Source: Deferribacteraceae bacterium UBA6799
Lineage (GTDB): Bacteria > Chrysiogenota > Deferribacteres > Deferribacterales > Geovibrionaceae
Direction: 5' to 3'
DNA: 64,000 nt
Assembly (NCBI GenBank): GCA_002452335.1
Contig: DKFJ01000005.1
Coordinates: 62,001-126,000, forward strand
Position 1 is the stretch's first letter. Each line of letters begins with the position of its first letter. A program made the position numbers and the translations under genes. Below the pieces are notes generated by a model that searched no databases, was not told the origin of the DNA, and was given only the letters and a program-made list of their open reading frames with translations. This document shows positions 10,090 to 18,773 of this stretch, one piece after another.

Positions 10090-10118
10090 AATATAACCCA
10101 GTTTCGCTAAATGTCCAA
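10090..10118 (-). promoter_or_regulatory. Candidate sigma-70 promoter for the sulfotransferase gene
   Basis: Read on the minus strand: TTGGAC (10118-10113), 17-nt spacer, TATATT (10095-10090), about 50 nt before the ATG at 10041. It sits in the 114-bp gap 10042-10155, one of the few breaks in an otherwise packed locus. A weak 4-bp stem followed by eight T just downstream of the preceding gene (about 10131-10153) may terminate some transcripts from above. Confidence 0.5.
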
Positions 10119-10155
10119 CATCTAACAAAACTCAAAAAAAACACGGTTCAAGCCG

Positions 10156-11247
10156 TCAGTCTTCTATTCCTAATAGATTATTTATATTAAACACCAGATC
10201 GAACTGTCTCTTTTTTAAGAAATCCTCACCCGGATTGTAGCTGATATTAAGTCTCTCTGTTTTGATTTCCCCATTCAGGAGTTTATCATATATATCAGCA
10301 TGAAATCTTATTAATTTGCTCTCGTGATAGTAATCGTTAAACCATTTTCTGCTGTATTCGCCTATGGAAGCACAAAGTCCATGATCGTTCAGAATCTCTC
10401 TGAAAACATCCGGAAACTGTTTCATCGTGGTACAGATAAAGGGAACCTCGTTTGTCCCTGTCATTGTGGCGAGCGTCATTGCCGTTCTCTGATCCAGATA
10501 AGAGAAAGTAGGTTTGCCCAGCGCCAGACCCTCCAGAGCGGATGTGTGATAAGTTCCGGTGCACATTTCATCAGCTACCATGGTTGCCACGGCTTTTCTC
10601 TTCAGAACCTCAGAGTGGGGAACATCCTCTATCAGATCCAGCCGGAAGCGGCTGTCTGTCTGTATATCTTTTATCATTTTCAGAAATTCATGATATCCCT
10701 TAGTTGCCCAGCGTTTCTCTTCAATGGAAAACTGGTTGCTCGGAGAATATGCCAGCACAGGATCAGTCATGTCAAAAGATGTGTCGTGTCCGGCGAACTT
10801 TCCTGAATCCAGAAGCAGCGGAACAGGTATTGCGTTTCCGTAAAATCTTTCATGGTACTGCCCGGTCACCAGATGAAGCACATTCTCCTCATCCAGAAAA
10901 TGATCCACGTCAGGCATCCCGTAATATCTGTAGTGCCCTGGCTCAGAACTCCACTGACGTATGATCTTCTTGCCCTCTTTCTGAAGTTTCTTGAAATCAA
11001 CATTCAGGGCGTTATTTTCCAGCTCTATCACCTGATGCAGATGTATGATGTCGGCGTCATTGATGACGTCAACAATCTCCTCATAATCATCCGGCATCAG
11101 GAGGTCGTTTTCATATATTCCGTATTTGAACTGGAAAATATTAACGAATCGAGCGGAATATTCGGTATAAGCGTTTAACGCTTTCACAATGGATAAAGGA
11201 TGACCCACCAGATGGGATAAGGCTATATGCACTACCTTTGCGGACAC
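10156..11247 (-). CDS. Glycosyltransferase-like protein (GT-B fold)
   Basis: Protein of 363 residues resembling GT4-type enzymes. The N-lobe starts VVHIALSHLVGHPLS and has DIIHLHQVIE; the C-lobe contains TYHTSALEGLALGKPTF, matching the donor-site E(x7)E-like region in position though not all residues. The exact family and sugar are unknown. The start is GTG 11247, supported by GGAGG 9 nt upstream. It follows the RmlD-like gene by 5 bp and ends before the sulfotransferase promoter gap. Confidence 0.7.
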   Translation of the reverse strand: MSAKVVHIALSHLVGHPLSIVKALNAYTEYSARFVNIFQFKYGIYENDLLMPDDYEEIVDVINDADIIHLHQVIELENNALNVDFKKLQKEGKKIIRQWSSEPGHYRYYGMPDVDHFLDEENVLHLVTGQYHERFYGNAIPVPLLLDSGKFAGHDTSFDMTDPVLAYSPSNQFSIEEKRWATKGYHEFLKMIKDIQTDSRFRLDLIEDVPHSEVLKRKAVATMVADEMCTGTYHTSALEGLALGKPTFSYLDQRTAMTLATMTGTNEVPFICTTMKQFPDVFREILNDHGLCASIGEYSRKWFNDYYHESKLIRFHADIYDKLLNGEIKTERLNISYNPGEDFLKKRQFDLVFNINNLLGIED

Positions 11248-11252
11248 TTGAT

Positions 11253-12134
11253 CTAACCTCCGAAATGAGAAAAACCGTCAGCCCCCGTCTCTCCGGGGTG
11301 ACGGAAAACAAAATCTACATTATTAACAAGCTGAACCTGAGTTCTCAGAGCCGTTTTCAGACCTGGCTTGTCCACGGGGTAAACACCGTCACCTAATATG
11401 GTTCTGCCCGTGCCGAGATACCTGTTCATCATACAATACAAATCATAGCGGGTATAAGCCTTGTCGGATGAAAAATGGATCAGCTTTTCACCAGGCTTGA
11501 AGCCCATGAGATAATCTATTATATCCTCTACATATGTCGGATATCTGACCTGACTGCTGTCAGCGTGTATAACACTGTCTGTCTGCTGTCTTAGTTCCCC
11601 GGCTATCTTATACAGAGGGTTGCGCATGGACTCCGTCATGGATATCAGGAGCGGTATTCTCATAACGCATGTATCGCGTCTTTCCATGACTATCTTTTCC
11701 GCCGTAACCTTCAGCCGTCCATACACTGTTGACGGATCGGGAGTCTCGGACACATAACACTTTCTGACGGTTCCCTCCGCTGTGCTTCCCCCCGTAAATA
11801 CGTTGTCTGAAGACAGATAAACGATTCTGCCCTCGATCTCCGGCAGAGCGCTCAGAAAATTTCGAAGGTCATCGACATGGCTCTTTTCCGCCTCTTTCTC
11901 AAAGGTTTCCACCCAGTCCATGTCTCCGCTTCCCTGCGAGATTATAACAAATTTGGATTGACGCATAAATGATATCAGATCGGCGCTGACGCTCTTTCCG
12001 TAATCACAGAGATCAGTCGCCTTCTGCGAGTGTTTGGAGACCAGCCGGATATCGGCAGAGTCTGACAGATAATCGTAAACGGTGGTGCCGACAAAACCGG
12101 CGCCTATCACTGTGATTTTATCTCTAGATTTCAT
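11253..12134 (-). CDS. NAD(P)-dependent sugar reductase/epimerase, RmlD-like
   Basis: Extended SDR of 293 residues. It shows the Rossmann loop VIGAGFVGTTVYD, the IVYLSSDNVFTGGS strand (catalytic Ser/Thr and a substrate-loop start typical of dTDP-4-dehydrorhamnose reductases), and YGRLK (YxxxK). RmlD proteins reduce a 4-keto nucleotide sugar, but no rmlA, rmlB or rmlC is in the window, so the substrate may differ. Start ATG 12134 overlaps the DUF115 gene by 11 bp. Reductase versus epimerase cannot be decided. Confidence 0.75.
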   Translation of the reverse strand: MKSRDKITVIGAGFVGTTVYDYLSDSADIRLVSKHSQKATDLCDYGKSVSADLISFMRQSKFVIISQGSGDMDWVETFEKEAEKSHVDDLRNFLSALPEIEGRIVYLSSDNVFTGGSTAEGTVRKCYVSETPDPSTVYGRLKVTAEKIVMERRDTCVMRIPLLISMTESMRNPLYKIAGELRQQTDSVIHADSSQVRYPTYVEDIIDYLMGFKPGEKLIHFSSDKAYTRYDLYCMMNRYLGTGRTILGDGVYPVDKPGLKTALRTQVQLVNNVDFVFRHPGETGADGFSHFGG

Positions 12135-12855
12135 CTTCTAAAGAGCTTCTTTTCAGGACAGTCAGCTTCGTGCTTCTGCTGCAGTTCAGAATACTTCTGC
12201 CCGCTTCGGAGAAAACACGGTCAGCCATCTCAAAAGATTCTTCCGATTCCGTAATATATACATCGCCTATCAGGCTGTCTTTTTTGAAATAATCCGGGTG
12301 AAAGTGGTTCGACCCTTCTTTATGTATCAGCATTCTGCCGTTATGGCTTCTCTGGCTGACGGGAACGACTTTCGCTTTGGAATAGTCGTGATCCAGCCCC
12401 ATTATTATAACCTTTTGAAATCCCAGAAAATAGATGACCTGGAGAGCAAAAAAGAGGACTGTATATCCGCCGTAGCTCACTTTTGAAACATCTCTGCTGA
12501 AATCCCTGACATACCCCTCGTCCGATCTGCTGAGGTGATTCACAAAGCAGATGTCGTCCAGAATAGACGTAAATCCCTTAAAATATTCCTGAGTACTAAA
12601 AGGCATTATCAGGTGTTCGGGTCTGTATATTTTAAATGATTCCACCACGTCTTTAATTATCGCGTGGTCGCTGGCGGAATAGAAATCCGGGCGCCACTCA
12701 GTCTGGTCGTACGCCAGAAAGATTTTGTTAACGCCGTATGTCATGACACCTTTGCTTTTAATCAGCTCAAGATCGCTCATGGTCAGAGAGCCGCCGTTTC
12801 CTATCAGGGCGATGGTCTCTCCATTAAATTTATTTTTCAGCTCGGAAATATTCAC
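12124..12855 (-). CDS. DUF115-like (MptE-like fold) polysaccharide-locus protein
   Basis: Protein of 243 residues if started at GTG 12855, which has GAGG 10 nt upstream and lies one base after the HAD stop; an ORF extension to 12921 would run inside the HAD gene. The pattern is that of DUF115/6-hydroxymethylpterin-pyrophosphokinase-like proteins: IALIGNGGSLTMSDLELIK, then TYGVNKIFLAY and FYSASDH, and later KVIIMGLDHDYS. Such proteins are common in capsule, O-antigen and flagellin-glycan loci, where their exact chemistry is mostly unresolved. It sits in a HAD/PurF-like/RmlD-like cassette. Confidence 0.72.
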   Translation of the reverse strand: MNISELKNKFNGETIALIGNGGSLTMSDLELIKSKGVMTYGVNKIFLAYDQTEWRPDFYSASDHAIIKDVVESFKIYRPEHLIMPFSTQEYFKGFTSILDDICFVNHLSRSDEGYVRDFSRDVSKVSYGGYTVLFFALQVIYFLGFQKVIIMGLDHDYSKAKVVPVSQRSHNGRMLIHKEGSNHFHPDYFKKDSLIGDVYITESEESFEMADRVFSEAGRSILNCSRSTKLTVLKRSSLEDEI

Positions 12856-12856
12856 C

Positions 12857-13498
12857 TTACAGATACCTCGTTTGCAGATTTTTATACTGTTCTTCGGCGG
12901 TGGCGGGTCTGATAAGCTCAAAATCGATGCCTATATCGGCGCATCCGCCGTCAGTAACTATATTGTCGCCAACCATCAGCACATCGGAAGGAGCGCAGTT
13001 ATGATCTTTGAGAATAATCTGAAACAGGAACTTTTCAGGCTTCGGAACACCATAGTGTTCAGGGGAGACAAGACCGCTGATATATTTTGACAGACCGGTT
13101 TTTACCAGTCTTTTTATTGCCAGAGCCATATAGTTGTTTGTGATGGCGACAACAGGGATATTCTTTTCCTGACAGTTAATAAGAAAATCTCTGGCGCCAG
13201 GCATCTCTTCGATCAGACTTTCGAAGCGGTTTTCATAATAACTCATAGCCTGATGAAGCATTTCCAGATTGGGCTTACCTTCGGAATATCTCATGGCTAT
13301 AGACAGATGGAGCATGGGGTGCTCTGCGGTGAGATCCTGCGGTCTGCATCTCTGCATCATCATAATCTCAGCCTTGACCTGATCGTATGATATTCCGAAA
13401 AAATCCCTTACCGTCTCTTCCATAGCGGTGAAATGACCGCCGTCAATCCTCACCAGTGTGTTGTCGATATCGACAAGAACTAATTTTTTTCTACTCAT
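12857..13498 (-). CDS. HAD-superfamily phosphatase
   Basis: Haloacid-dehalogenase-like hydrolase of 213 residues. Motif I is VDIDNTL with nucleophile Asp9 and acid/base Asp11, motif II VAITNNY, motif III the Lys in VPKPEKFLF, and motif IV MVGDNIVTDGGCA. A four-helix cap lies between motifs I and II (type C1), so small phosphorylated metabolites such as sugar phosphates are the likely substrate. Its ATG overlaps the stop of the PurF-like phosphoribosyltransferase gene by 8 bp, suggesting they act on linked metabolites. Confidence 0.85.
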   Translation of the reverse strand: MSRKKLVLVDIDNTLVRIDGGHFTAMEETVRDFFGISYDQVKAEIMMMQRCRPQDLTAEHPMLHLSIAMRYSEGKPNLEMLHQAMSYYENRFESLIEEMPGARDFLINCQEKNIPVVAITNNYMALAIKRLVKTGLSKYISGLVSPEHYGVPKPEKFLFQIILKDHNCAPSDVLMVGDNIVTDGGCADIGIDFELIRPATAEEQYKNLQTRYL

Positions 13499-14189
13499 TA
13501 TTTAATATCTCGTTGTCTATACATATTTCATGAAAGCATAAACTGCACACATATTCATTCCCCACAGCTTTTTTGAAAAGTTTGTAAGGCATAAATATCA
13601 GATCGTTGGCTTTCAGCTTTGTTTTGTATTCGTCATATACCTTATGAAAACCCTCTTTAGCCACTTTGTTGAGGGCAAACATGTGCTCTTTCTGCGCTAT
13701 ATAGCCAAAGGGACAGTACAGAAAATTAATAGGCGATATAAACGCGAATGAAAAGTTAGTAATACCGTTCATCAGGCATTTCTTTGCTATAGCCTGAAGA
13801 GTGATTCCGGAGATGAGAGCCTCATCGACAAATAGGATATTGGCGTCACGATATTCCTCAACCTGCGACTGCCTCAGCTTCAGGTTGCCTTCATAATACT
13901 GAACACGCTCCTCTGTATCGTAACAGAGTGTCCTGAGCTGTTTATCCTTCTCAATCAGAGGGACTTCCTTGACCTCCAGCCTTCTGGCTATCTCCTTGGT
14001 ATAAAACTTTCCCGTATTGGGTATCGGAGACACTATGTCGAAAGTTTTTCCTATCTGCTTAATGTGCTCCACAAGGTTCATGGAGAGAGTCTTCCTGACA
14101 TCTTTCACAGAGGTGTCTTTGAGAGCTATATTATTATTAAATTTGTAGATTATATTAAACGAACAGCTGTTATCGTTTACAAACATCAT
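13491..14189 (-). CDS. Stand-alone PurF-type phosphoribosyltransferase domain
   Basis: Protein of 232 residues resembling only the C-terminal phosphoribosyltransferase half of amidophosphoribosyltransferase (PurF). Seen in order: VSPIPNTGKF (PurF has a VPIPDSG strand), GNLKLRQSQVEEYRDAN, the PRPP loop ILFVDEALISGITL where PurF usually has VDDSIVRGT, a Ser-Pro...CPFGY segment, and a C-terminal YVCSLCFHE Cys pair. The N-terminal Cys-nucleophile glutaminase is absent, so it cannot use glutamine alone; the second Asp of the PRPP loop is Glu. Its place inside a glycan locus beside a HAD phosphatase argues against purine synthesis. It overlaps the upstream gene by 20 bp. Confidence 0.72.
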   Translation of the reverse strand: MMFVNDNSCSFNIIYKFNNNIALKDTSVKDVRKTLSMNLVEHIKQIGKTFDIVSPIPNTGKFYTKEIARRLEVKEVPLIEKDKQLRTLCYDTEERVQYYEGNLKLRQSQVEEYRDANILFVDEALISGITLQAIAKKCLMNGITNFSFAFISPINFLYCPFGYIAQKEHMFALNKVAKEGFHKVYDEYKTKLKANDLIFMPYKLFKKAVGNEYVCSLCFHEICIDNEILNNE

Positions 14190-15063
14190 ATTCTTCCAAC
14201 TTGCGTATCAGATTATTCGCCACAGTCTCCACACTGAATCCCAGAAGCTGTTTTTTATCCGCCGGGGTGAGCTCGGGGAAAACCTCTGACGGCTTTGCCA
14301 CTCCCGCGAACCCCAGATGGTTGTTAATAACCTCGGCATGCTCAGACACCACCGGTTTGCCCATCGAAATAGCCTCCAGAACTGAGTTTGTGACTCTGTC
14401 GTTCAGCTCATAAAAAAATATACAATTTTTAAGAAGCCTGAACCATATTTCACTGCCATATGTTACTTTTGGGTAACAGAAAAAATCATCATAAGGCATC
14501 AGCTCATATTTTATCTGACTGCTGACGAGATAAAACTTAAGATTATTTTCCACACAGTATCTGTAGATATTAACGAATCTGTCCGTGTCGACATTGCTGG
14601 AAAAAGCCAGAGCGTAATCGCAGGTGAGATCTATAGCCTCTGTGGATTTGCTCCAGATAAAAGGCTCAACAAACCAGCCCGGCACTCTTAATATTTTTTC
14701 GGGGCTGACAGCGGAAGAATAAAAATCAACTTCCACGCTGTTTCTCGCCACAACGAATGATTTCGGCACATAAGACAGAAACTTTCTGATTTTCTCAGAT
14801 GTAACATCCGTATACTGCTCTGTCTGCGGATACACCACCAGAGTTTTGTTGTCGTCTATTTCCCTGATAAAAACATCGAGATCATCATAGAGAGAAAACA
14901 TTATGTATATGTCATATTTGTTGAAATCTTCTGAGTCAATTCCGACTATATCACACTGATAACCTGCCAGCTTAAATCCAATCTGCAGCAGCTTGAGTTC
15001 AACTTCACCACTGTGATGTCTGAAAAAAGCGTTGAGAGAAACTAAAAACAAAATTTTTTTCAT
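14170..15063 (-). CDS. Glycosyltransferase-like protein (GT-B C-lobe visible)
   Basis: Protein of 297 residues. The N-terminus KKILFLVSLNAFFRHHSGE looks like the first strand and loop of a GT4 enzyme. The C-terminal RVTNSVLEAISMGKPVVSEHAEV is a donor-binding segment with the conserved Glu, like CgeB/GT1-like transferases. It is shorter than usual (350-400), lacking part of the central region. Donor and acceptor are unknown. A good promoter lies upstream in the 139-bp gap. Confidence 0.7.
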   Translation of the reverse strand: MKKILFLVSLNAFFRHHSGEVELKLLQIGFKLAGYQCDIVGIDSEDFNKYDIYIMFSLYDDLDVFIREIDDNKTLVVYPQTEQYTDVTSEKIRKFLSYVPKSFVVARNSVEVDFYSSAVSPEKILRVPGWFVEPFIWSKSTEAIDLTCDYALAFSSNVDTDRFVNIYRYCVENNLKFYLVSSQIKYELMPYDDFFCYPKVTYGSEIWFRLLKNCIFFYELNDRVTNSVLEAISMGKPVVSEHAEVINNHLGFAGVAKPSEVFPELTPADKKQLLGFSVETVANNLIRKLEEYDVCKR

Positions 15064-15161
15064 ATGTTTCCAAAAAAAACTATAAATTTTGGATCAGAAA
15101 AAGAGACTGACCCGTATATAAAAGAACAAAATCGTCAACATGGAATAGGTTAATATATTTT

Positions 15162-15190
15162 ATTATAAAGCCGGCAAATAGATATCACAA
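15162..15190 (-). promoter_or_regulatory. Candidate internal sigma-70 promoter
   Basis: Minus strand: TTGTGA (15190-15185), 17-nt spacer, TATAAT (15167-15162). The predicted start near 15155 gives a leader of about 90 nt before ATG 15063. It lies in gap 15064-15202, the largest gap of the polysaccharide locus, and could boost expression of the downstream genes (PurF-like/HAD cassette onward). Confidence 0.55.
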
Positions 15191-15202
15191 TACAATTATG
15201 TT

Positions 15203-16249
15203 TCATTTATCGACTAATTTCCCTTCCCAATATCCGGCTGAATTCGCTGAAATAACGTCAATATAACGTTTTTCAAGACCATTTGTTTCTTCATATGTGA
15301 GATTATTCATGCTTTCATATATTTCAGACGCCACATCAGAGAGATCGGATGATTCGTCATAAAGTATTCCAAGACCGCCGATTATCTCTTCAGCGGCGGT
15401 ACCTTTCTTAATCACCACTTTCAACCTGTAATACAGCGCCTCGAGAACCGGGATACAGAATCCCTCATGTCTGCTGGTGGTAATCAGGCACGATGCGGTT
15501 TTATAATGAAAGACCAGATCCTCATCAGACACTTTCCCAGTGAAAACAACACTGCCCTGAAGCCCGAGCTCTTTTATCAGCTCTGTCAGATGTGTCATGT
15601 ATACGGTGTTGGAGCTGTCTCCCACCACATAGAGTGATGAACTGTTGTTAAGTTTATGATATTCATGAAAAAGCCTGATAGACTCCTCAACATTTTTGTG
15701 AGGAACCACACGACCGACAACCAGCATTTTCGGCTGTTTATATTTCTCCAGATCAACCGTCCCCTGCTCCATACCTGAAAATCGGGATAAAAATACCGGA
15801 GGAACAAAATCTATGTCTCTGCCGGGGACAAACCCTTTCAGAAAGTCCGCCATAAATTTTGAGTTGGCTATCAGAGAGTCAAAAGCGCCAAGAGCGGGAA
15901 ACTGAGCATATGATTTTCTGCACAGCTCTGCTGTTACAGGCTCGAAATCTTCCAGAAGCTCAGGGGAGGTAACACCGTGAAAATAGCATATTTTACGGTT
16001 GGGCAGAGCCGCTATCTGATCCAGATAAGGATCAAAAATAGAATAGCTCAGAATTATTATATCATCTTTGTCAGTATCCGCTATCAGACCGCTGATGTGC
16101 CTGATGGAACTGTTGTCTCTCGAAAAACTGTTGGCGTACAGATACACTTCGCTGCCGGCGGCGGAGAGCAGAGAGGCAAGATCCATGCAGAAATTACCTA
16201 CTGCGTCTTTTTCATGTATGTCTGGGGCGGCAATTCTAATTGTTCTCAT
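15203..16249 (-). CDS. GT4 family glycosyltransferase
   Basis: GT-B fold enzyme of 348 residues. LVVGRVVPHKNVEESIRLF is the canonical GT4 linker with the R/K phosphate-binding residues, and TSRHEGFCIPVLEALYY carries the E(x7)E nucleotide-sugar site. The N-lobe contains ICYFHGV. It is a retaining transferase, probably acting at the inner face of the cytoplasmic membrane. It precedes the next GT4 gene's stop by 10 bp and belongs to the same transcription unit. Confidence 0.88.
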   Translation of the reverse strand: MRTIRIAAPDIHEKDAVGNFCMDLASLLSAAGSEVYLYANSFSRDNSSIRHISGLIADTDKDDIIILSYSIFDPYLDQIAALPNRKICYFHGVTSPELLEDFEPVTAELCRKSYAQFPALGAFDSLIANSKFMADFLKGFVPGRDIDFVPPVFLSRFSGMEQGTVDLEKYKQPKMLVVGRVVPHKNVEESIRLFHEYHKLNNSSSLYVVGDSSNTVYMTHLTELIKELGLQGSVVFTGKVSDEDLVFHYKTASCLITTSRHEGFCIPVLEALYYRLKVVIKKGTAAEEIIGGLGILYDESSDLSDVASEIYESMNNLTYEETNGLEKRYIDVISANSAGYWEGKLVDK

Positions 16250-16259
16250 CAGACCCTCA

Positions 16260-17261
16260 TTATTTTTTGCTGCCTGCTTTGGTTACTGTCTCCAGATAAA
16301 TATCACGGAGCGGTTTCACAACCTCGCCCCATCTGAAATTTTTTCTGGCAGCGGTTTTTTGCTCTTTATTCAGCTCGATGTTTATTGCGGACGCAATGTC
16401 ATCAGCTGAGTCAGGATCAGCATATGTCACCCTGTCGTCAAAATATTCTCTGGTTGATCCCACAGAAGTGACAACAACCCTGCTGCCGCAGGCATACGCC
16501 TCCAGAGCGGCCAGCCCGGGCGTTTCCAGAGTGCTGGGAAGACAAAATACGTCACACGCCGAATAGGCAGACCGGAGCGTTCTGCTGCCGTTATCCACCG
16601 GACCTGTATATATCACCTGATCTTTGCCTTCCGCAAAGACCTGTTCCGCATAGGCTTTATCTCTTATATATCCCATTATAACAAGTTTCTTATCAGGAAA
16701 CTGCTTCATTGCTCTAATGAGTCCTAGCTGATTCTTTCTCGGCTCTACATTAGCCACATTCAGCACAAAATGGCTGTCGATCTTGAATTCATTCCTGAAT
16801 TCATCACCGGGGACAATATCATCATAAAAGAAATTCTCAACGCCGTTGTAAACAGCCTTAAATCTCTCTCTGGGCAAATCAAGAACATCGGCAAGCGTGT
16901 CCGATTCCATCTCGGAATTTGTAATGACAGCGTCAGCTAAAGAGAGCTGCCACCTGATCTCGTCCAGATTATAGTTCATTTTATTCTTGTGGGTAATCCA
17001 CAGGCTGGATGTGATAACCAGAGGAATCCCGAGCTGTTTAACAAAATTGCACAGGTGGATAGAACCGCCTATGCACGAAAAGAAATGGAAAATATCGTAT
17101 GAATTAAAATCCGGTTTCCAGGGATCAAAGAGAGTGACGCTTACATCTTTATCCGGCAGATGCCTTTTGTAAGCCATAAGCTGCATTTCGCCCCCGCCCG
17201 GGGTGTGAAACGCCATTGGATAGGTACAGAATAGAGCATTAATCATTCTTTCCGCACACAT
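16260..17261 (-). CDS. GT4 family glycosyltransferase
   Basis: Retaining GT-B transferase of 333 residues. It shows an N-terminal HTPGGGEMQLM glycine loop, VANVEPRKNQLGLIRAM with the conserved Arg/Lys, and LPSTLETPGLAALEAYACG with the E(x7)E pair, followed by TSVGSTREYF. The gene overlaps wzt by 23 bp; starting at ATG 17246 (GGAAAG just upstream) would cut the overlap to 8 bp and give a more family-like N-terminus. Sugar specificity is unknown. Confidence 0.88.
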   Translation of the reverse strand: MCAERMINALFCTYPMAFHTPGGGEMQLMAYKRHLPDKDVSVTLFDPWKPDFNSYDIFHFFSCIGGSIHLCNFVKQLGIPLVITSSLWITHKNKMNYNLDEIRWQLSLADAVITNSEMESDTLADVLDLPRERFKAVYNGVENFFYDDIVPGDEFRNEFKIDSHFVLNVANVEPRKNQLGLIRAMKQFPDKKLVIMGYIRDKAYAEQVFAEGKDQVIYTGPVDNGSRTLRSAYSACDVFCLPSTLETPGLAALEAYACGSRVVVTSVGSTREYFDDRVTYADPDSADDIASAINIELNKEQKTAARKNFRWGEVVKPLRDIYLETVTKAGSKK

Positions 17262-18003
17262 TATAGTGACTCTCGTATGCCTTCATCGCTTCCTGAGGAT
17301 TTCCGTCGAAACGCATTTCCCCGTTATCCAGCCAGATAGCCCTTGTGCAGAAGCTGATTATGTCTGAACCGCTGTGGGATACGAGAATGATTGTTTTATT
17401 CTGTTCTTTGAAGTTTTCAAAGATGGTTTTGCATTTTGATCTGAATTTAAAGTCGCCCACCGCCAGAACCTCATCCACGATGATGATCTCCGGATTAAGC
17501 TGGGATATAACAGCGAAGCCAAGTCTGGCGACCATCCCGCTGGAATAATATCTTATAGGAGCGTGAACATATTCCTTAAGCTCAGAAAACTCAACAATAG
17601 AGTTCATTTTCTCTTTTATGGCTTTTTTAGAGAAGCCCATCAGAATACCGTAAAGTTCAATATTCTCCAGACCGGTCAGATCGGGGTGAAATCCGGCGCC
17701 GAGTTCCAGCATGGATGAAACTCTTTCGCTCACAAATATCTTACCGGAGTTTGGTTTGATAACTTTGGATATCAGGCTTAGAAGCGTACTCTTGCCAGCT
17801 CCGTTTCTGCCTATGAAGCCCACACATTCGCCCTTTTTAATCTCAAAGGAGATATCTTTCAGGACTGTTCTGGTGTGCGCCTGTTTGTTCTCTTTTCTCT
17901 TGTGAAAATTAAGCAGATAGTTTTTTATTCCGCCGGTATTGGCGAGGTGCATATCATACTGTTTACAAACATTATCAAATTTTATTACTGTATTATCAAT
18001 CAT
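17239..18003 (-). CDS. wzt: Polysaccharide ABC exporter ATP-binding protein, Wzt-like
   Basis: ATPase of the Wzm/Wzt (KpsT/TagH-like) exporter family, 254 residues. Walker A is GRNGAGKST, the signature motif YSSGMVARL, and Walker B EIIIVDEVLAVGDF, the last typical of the O-antigen subgroup. The long N-terminal region before Walker A (about 60 residues, with LLNFHKRKE) is also typical. It lacks the C-terminal carbohydrate-binding domain of about 150 residues that E. coli O9a Wzt uses to recognise the capped chain end, so export probably does not depend on terminal-cap recognition. It pairs with the permease gene 1 bp upstream. Confidence 0.93.
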   Translation of the reverse strand: MIDNTVIKFDNVCKQYDMHLANTGGIKNYLLNFHKRKENKQAHTRTVLKDISFEIKKGECVGFIGRNGAGKSTLLSLISKVIKPNSGKIFVSERVSSMLELGAGFHPDLTGLENIELYGILMGFSKKAIKEKMNSIVEFSELKEYVHAPIRYYSSGMVARLGFAVISQLNPEIIIVDEVLAVGDFKFRSKCKTIFENFKEQNKTIILVSHSGSDIISFCTRAIWLDNGEMRFDGNPQEAMKAYESHYNVCGKND

Positions 18004-18004
18004 A

Positions 18005-18766
18005 TCACAAAAGCTCCGGGATTTTCCAAACTAGTTTTCTGTAGAAATAGACGCCGATAAGCATAAACAGCGCCGCGTAAAGGTACGACAACCCCAGAAA
18101 CTGCATATTCAGTTCTCCGTTCAAAAAGAGAGCCCGCCATGCCAGAATGCTCGGCGCGAAAACGTTCATAAGCATCATCCAGCGTATATTCTCAGGGATT
18201 TTCTCTATGGGATAAAGCACCGGTGTCAAATAAAAAACCATGTTCATTATGATAATTGATATGTGTTCTATGTCTCTGAAAAAGATATTAAGGCTTGCGA
18301 GAAAAAGCCCCATGCCGTAGAGCATGAAAAACTGCGCGATGAATATCAGAGGAATCCCTAACATCAGATTAAAATTATAGGGAACATGATAAAAATACAT
18401 CATCACCAGCAGTATCGGAATGGTGAGCAGAAAATGGAAAGCGTCCTGCAAATTTACCGACAGAGGGATAATATATCTGGGGAAATTAACCTTTTTAATA
18501 AGACTTGTGTTCGCGACAAAGTGCTTTGTCGAACCTGTAACAAAGTTTGACATCCACTGCCATGAAAAAAGACCCGTCATAAGAAAAAGAACGAATTTAG
18601 GGACTCCGGCTTTAAAAACCACTTCAAAAGCAAAGTAAAAAATCAAAGTAAACGCAATAGGGTTACCCAGAGACCAGAAGTACCCGAAAACACTGTTTTT
18701 ATATCTTGTTTTGATTTCTTTTCTAGCTAAAACACCTAAAATATCAAATTGCTGTTTCAAATCCAT
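18005..18766 (-). CDS. wzm: Polysaccharide ABC exporter permease, Wzm-like
   Basis: ABC-2 type permease of 253 residues with about six membrane helices. It begins with LARKEIKTRYKNSVFGYFWSL, the amphipathic coupling segment typical of Wzm/TagG/KpsM permeases. Together with Wzt it should move an undecaprenyl-linked polysaccharide across the inner membrane after complete cytoplasmic assembly, so a Wzx/Wzy system is not needed; none is seen here. Transcribed directly before wzt. Confidence 0.92.
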   Translation of the reverse strand: MDLKQQFDILGVLARKEIKTRYKNSVFGYFWSLGNPIAFTLIFYFAFEVVFKAGVPKFVLFLMTGLFSWQWMSNFVTGSTKHFVANTSLIKKVNFPRYIIPLSVNLQDAFHFLLTIPILLVMMYFYHVPYNFNLMLGIPLIFIAQFFMLYGMGLFLASLNIFFRDIEHISIIIMNMVFYLTPVLYPIEKIPENIRWMMLMNVFAPSILAWRALFLNGELNMQFLGLSYLYAALFMLIGVYFYRKLVWKIPELL

Positions 18767-18773
18767 AAAATAC

